This document shows positions 61,138 to 64,000 of a stretch of 64,000 nt of DNA, in pieces. The position numbers were made by a program, and so were the translations under genes. A model generated the notes under the pieces. The model had not been told where the DNA came from and did not search any database. It worked only from the letters and a program-made list of their open reading frames with translations. Source of the stretch: TOLSYN sp963849065 (GTDB taxonomy: Bacteria; Acidobacteriota; Terriglobia; Terriglobales; Acidobacteriaceae). The stretch spans positions 62,001 through 126,000 of the forward strand of contig CAWKFM010000005.1 of the NCBI GenBank assembly GCA_963849065.1, read 5' to 3'. Every line of letters starts with the position of its first letter. Position 1 is the stretch's first letter.

Positions 61138-62088
61138 ATGCCCCGCACCCCACGTAAAGTGAGTCCCAAGGCTGGTTCCCGCAAAACGGCCCAAGCGCCG
61201 GCTCCCGACATGGAGCGCAAGGGCCCGCCGTCCAAAGCCCGGCTGGTGGTTATCACCGGGCTGAGCGGCTCGGGCAAGATTACCTCGCTCAAGGTCTTCG
61301 AGGACATGGGCTACTACTGCGTGGACAATCTCCCCGCCGAGTTGATTCCCAGCTTCGCCCAGCTCATTGAAGACACCCGCGACAACAAAAGCGCCGCCAT
61401 CGTGGTGGACATTCGCGAGGGCAGCCGCCTGGAGCAGCTTCCGGCCATCATCGCCGACTTGAAGAAGCGCCTTGATGTCACCCTGATCTACCTCGACACC
61501 ACCGACAAGGTTCTGGTGCGGCGTTTCAGCGAGACGCGGCGTCCGCATCCTCTGGGTGCGGCCGAGTCGGTCACCAGTTCCATCACCAGCGAGCGCCGCC
61601 GTCTGGAGCAGATCCGCAACATCGCCGACCTGGAGATCGACACCTCCAAGTTCAATGTGCACGAGCTGCGCACCCACCTGGTGGAGCTCTTTAAGACCGG
61701 AGGCGACCGGCGCCAGCCGCTGCTGGTTTCGGCTCTCAGCTTCGGCTTCAAAAACGGTGTACCGGAGAGCGCCGACCTGGTATTCGACGTGCGCTTTCTG
61801 CCCAATCCGCACTTCATCGCGGAGTTCCGCCCCTACACCGGCAAGCATCCCCAGGTGGCCAAATACATCCGCTCGTTTCCCCAAACCCAGGAGTTCATCG
61901 CCAAGGTGATGGACATGCTCTTATTCCTGCTGCCCTTTTACGTGGCCGAAGGTAAGAGCTATCTCACCGTCGCCTTTGGCTGCACCGGCGGCCAGCATCG
62001 CTCGGTCTTTCTGGCCGAAGAGATCAAGAAGCAGCTGGCCAAGGCGGGCTTCCACGTCAAGGCCGAGCATCGCGACAGCCCACGATAA
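61138..62088 (+). CDS. rapZ: RNase adapter/nucleotide-binding protein RapZ
   Basis: A 316-residue RapZ family protein. In E. coli RapZ regulates glucosamine-6-phosphate synthesis through sRNA decay. The core starts after a basic N-terminal extension of about 33 residues. The Walker A is GLSGSGKIT (G41-T49), with Ile48 where Ser or Thr is normal. Other signatures are EDMGYYCVDNLPAELIP, VDIREGS, FLPNPHF and the C-terminal YVAEGKSYLTVAFGCTGGQH with RSV. It follows hpf without a ptsN gene between them. An N-terminal methionine closer to the core is not available. Confidence 0.92.
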   Translation: MPRTPRKVSPKAGSRKTAQAPAPDMERKGPPSKARLVVITGLSGSGKITSLKVFEDMGYYCVDNLPAELIPSFAQLIEDTRDNKSAAIVVDIREGSRLEQLPAIIADLKKRLDVTLIYLDTTDKVLVRRFSETRRPHPLGAAESVTSSITSERRRLEQIRNIADLEIDTSKFNVHELRTHLVELFKTGGDRRQPLLVSALSFGFKNGVPESADLVFDVRFLPNPHFIAEFRPYTGKHPQVAKYIRSFPQTQEFIAKVMDMLLFLLPFYVAEGKSYLTVAFGCTGGQHRSVFLAEEIKKQLAKAGFHVKAEHRDSPR

Positions 62089-62140
62089 GGAGGCGGTGCC
62101 GCGGTTGCCGGAAATGGAGCCCGGCGAGCGGGCTCTTTTC

Positions 62141-63880
62141 CTACTGCAGGCGTTTCCGATCGGGCGAGCCGAAGCTTGGGCCATTCGGAAAGAGGGCCGG
62201 CGGCGGATTGTGGCGGGAACCGTCTGCCGCCCGCTCCGCGCCGGAGGGCGGTAGCTGGAAGCGGCCGGCCAGGGCTTGCATGTTGGAGGCCAGGCCCGCG
62301 AGCTCAGTGCAGGCCTGGGCGATTTCATCGGCGTTGGCCGTGGAATGCGAGGCCATCCCGGCGATCTTGGAAATATGTTCGTTGACATGCCCGGCGGCGA
62401 TTTTCTGCTCGTCGGTTGCCTGGGCAATTTGCTCCACCATCTCCCCCACCTTCGCAGCCATTTCGATCATCTCGTCGAGCGCCCGGCCGGAGCCCTCCGT
62501 ATTGGCGACGCCGTGCTCGACTTCGCTGCTCTCGCCCTGCATGGCGGCCACGGCTTGCCGGGCATCGCTCTGGATCGATTCGATCATGACGGCGATTTCC
62601 GCCGTGGCTTTGGCGGTGCGGTCGGCCAGCTTGCGGACTTCGTCGGCGACTACGGCGAAGCCCCGCCCCTGCTCGCCGGCGCGGGCGGCTTCGATGGCGG
62701 CATTGAGCGCCAGCAGATTGGTCTGGTCTGCGATATCGTCGATGACGGCGGCGATGGTTCCAATACGCTCGGAACTTTTGCCGAGCCCCTTAATCCGGTC
62801 GGCGACCGCGCCGGTGGAAGCTGCAATGGAGCGCATGGTTGCCAAGGTTTCGCTGACCAGCCTGCCGCCGTTGCGGGCCGTCTCCGAGGCTTGGCCGGCG
62901 GCTTCGGCGGCCAATTGGGCGTGATCGCGGACCAGCGCGAAGCTGGATGTGATCTGATCCATGGCGGCGGCCGCCTGTGCGGTCTGGCCCGCGCCGCGCT
63001 GCGCAGATTCGAAGGAATCGCGGGTGCGCTGCGAGATCTCCTCGCAACTCCCGGCGACCTGGCGGGCGCTCTCCCACACGGTCGTCAGGGTTGAGCCCAG
63101 GGCTTCCATGGTGTGATTGAGGGACTCGGCCAGCTCTCCGAGTTCGTCTTGCGAAGCGATTTCGAGATGATCGGTCAGGTCACCCTTGGCTACCTTTGCC
63201 AGAACCTGGGCTGCGCGCTGGAGAGGTTCGGTGATATTGCGGGTGATGACCGTGGCGGTGATGAGGCCAAACGTCAGCGCGAGGCCGAGCACCAGCAGGA
63301 TTGCCAGTTTTGCGTTGGCATAGGTTTGTGCCGCCGCTTTGGCAAAGGCGATTCCCTGGCTGTTATTGGCGGCGATGGCGGCGTCCAGCGCGCCCGAAAC
63401 GTCGATGAACGCCGGCTTGCCCCGGTTCAGCGACATGGCCTCGGCTTCGGCCACCTTGCCTTCTTCCTGCAGCTGATTGGTTTGCTCATTCATTGCCTGA
63501 TAGAAGTCCAGCTTGTCCTTGAACTGGCGGTACAGCTCGCGCTGCTGGGGATTGTCGAGGTAGGTTTCATACTCCTTCTGCGCCTCCCGACAATCGGCAT
63601 CGAGTGCCTTGACGCGCGACTGCTCTGCATGGAATTCCTTCTTATCGGCGCCGGCGGCGATCTCGCGTAGTTCCACGCGGCGCTTGGTATTCAGGCGGGT
63701 GTTCAAGGTCGCCAGCAGCCTCATGCTGGTCAAATAGCGGTTCGCCAGCAGGTCGGCCTTGCGATTGACGGCGGAGAGCTGGAAAAGAGAAAAGCAGCCC
63801 AGCAGAACTGAGAGAGCCAGCCCGCTCCCAAAGGCAAGACGCAGTTTCTGAGCAATCCTTAAGCGGCTCAGCAAATTCAC
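62141..63880 (-). CDS. Methyl-accepting chemotaxis protein
   Basis: A 579-residue chemoreceptor. A transmembrane helix at about 14-36 is followed by a four-helix-bundle periplasmic sensor domain (4HB_MCP, about 37-190), a second transmembrane segment at about 190-212 (LAILLVLGLALTFGLITATV), HAMP (about 213-265) and the signalling coiled coil whose tip reads AIEAARAGEQGRGFAVVADE. It would signal to CheA/CheW. No pentapeptide for CheR docking is seen in the Pro/Ser-rich tail. The GTG at 63880 has GGGAGGAG six bases upstream. No other che genes are in the window. Confidence 0.92.
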   Translation of the reverse strand: MNLLSRLRIAQKLRLAFGSGLALSVLLGCFSLFQLSAVNRKADLLANRYLTSMRLLATLNTRLNTKRRVELREIAAGADKKEFHAEQSRVKALDADCREAQKEYETYLDNPQQRELYRQFKDKLDFYQAMNEQTNQLQEEGKVAEAEAMSLNRGKPAFIDVSGALDAAIAANNSQGIAFAKAAAQTYANAKLAILLVLGLALTFGLITATVITRNITEPLQRAAQVLAKVAKGDLTDHLEIASQDELGELAESLNHTMEALGSTLTTVWESARQVAGSCEEISQRTRDSFESAQRGAGQTAQAAAAMDQITSSFALVRDHAQLAAEAAGQASETARNGGRLVSETLATMRSIAASTGAVADRIKGLGKSSERIGTIAAVIDDIADQTNLLALNAAIEAARAGEQGRGFAVVADEVRKLADRTAKATAEIAVMIESIQSDARQAVAAMQGESSEVEHGVANTEGSGRALDEMIEMAAKVGEMVEQIAQATDEQKIAAGHVNEHISKIAGMASHSTANADEIAQACTELAGLASNMQALAGRFQLPPSGAERAADGSRHNPPPALFPNGPSFGSPDRKRLQ

Positions 63881-64000
63881 GAATGTCTCCTCCCGACACG
63901 ACGGTGCCCGCCGGCAAGGCGGCAAAGGGCGACGGTACACGGCTGCTCTCGCCGTGTGCCACCCGCCTCCGATTTGCCTATCGGCAGGGAGCCGGAAGGG

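Overview
The window looks like a chromosomal segment from a GC-rich Gram-negative bacterium, most likely an acidobacterium of the Terriglobia type. This is inferred from general GC content, a fused LptC/LptA-like protein followed by lptB-rpoN-hpf-rapZ, tandem DUF507 genes, and the style of the housekeeping proteins. No rRNA or other phylogenetic marker was available to prove it.

Left part (0-16 kb): core metabolism. It holds an acylating acetaldehyde dehydrogenase, a LysR regulator divergent from leuA-leuC-leuD (no leuB in the window; LeuA lacks its usual regulatory domain), a PAS hybrid histidine kinase, prephenate dehydratase, a GNAT acetyltransferase overlapping a metallophosphoesterase, a divergent EF-G-like GTPase and an acetyl-CoA synthetase.

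Middle (16-33.5 kb): a textbook sigma-54 promoter drives a small membrane-anchored 3D-domain protein. A biosynthetic locus of three tightly packed genes follows: a free-standing adenylation-PCP protein, a JmjC/cupin-type oxygenase, and a 4493-residue hybrid megasynthase with order KS-AT-ACP-C-A-PCP-C-A-PCP-C-A-PCP-TE. All three embedded adenylation domains carry glycine-like specificity codes. The last two NRPS modules are an almost perfect 3234-bp tandem duplication whose edges lie inside the adenylation domain, where base composition also jumps. The thioesterase has Cys in place of the nucleophilic Ser. This locus is the most interesting part of the window.

33.5-40 kb: ychF, then a probable decayed integrated element. 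A 60-bp copy of the 3' half of tRNA-Leu(CAA) and a possible integrase remnant lie on one side, two HD-GYP cyclic-di-GMP phosphodiesterase-type genes lie inside, and the intact tRNA-Leu lies on the other side.

Right part (40-64 kb): RNA and housekeeping genes (RlmI-like methyltransferase, zinc-ribbon coiled-coil protein, Tex, RecJ), an NRAMP-type transporter, a flavoprotein, a response regulator, DUF507 pair, a type IV pilin-like protein, the lptCA-lptB-rpoN-hpf-rapZ cluster and a chemoreceptor. At least two families of short palindromic intergenic repeats are scattered through the window; one shows compensatory base changes in its stem.
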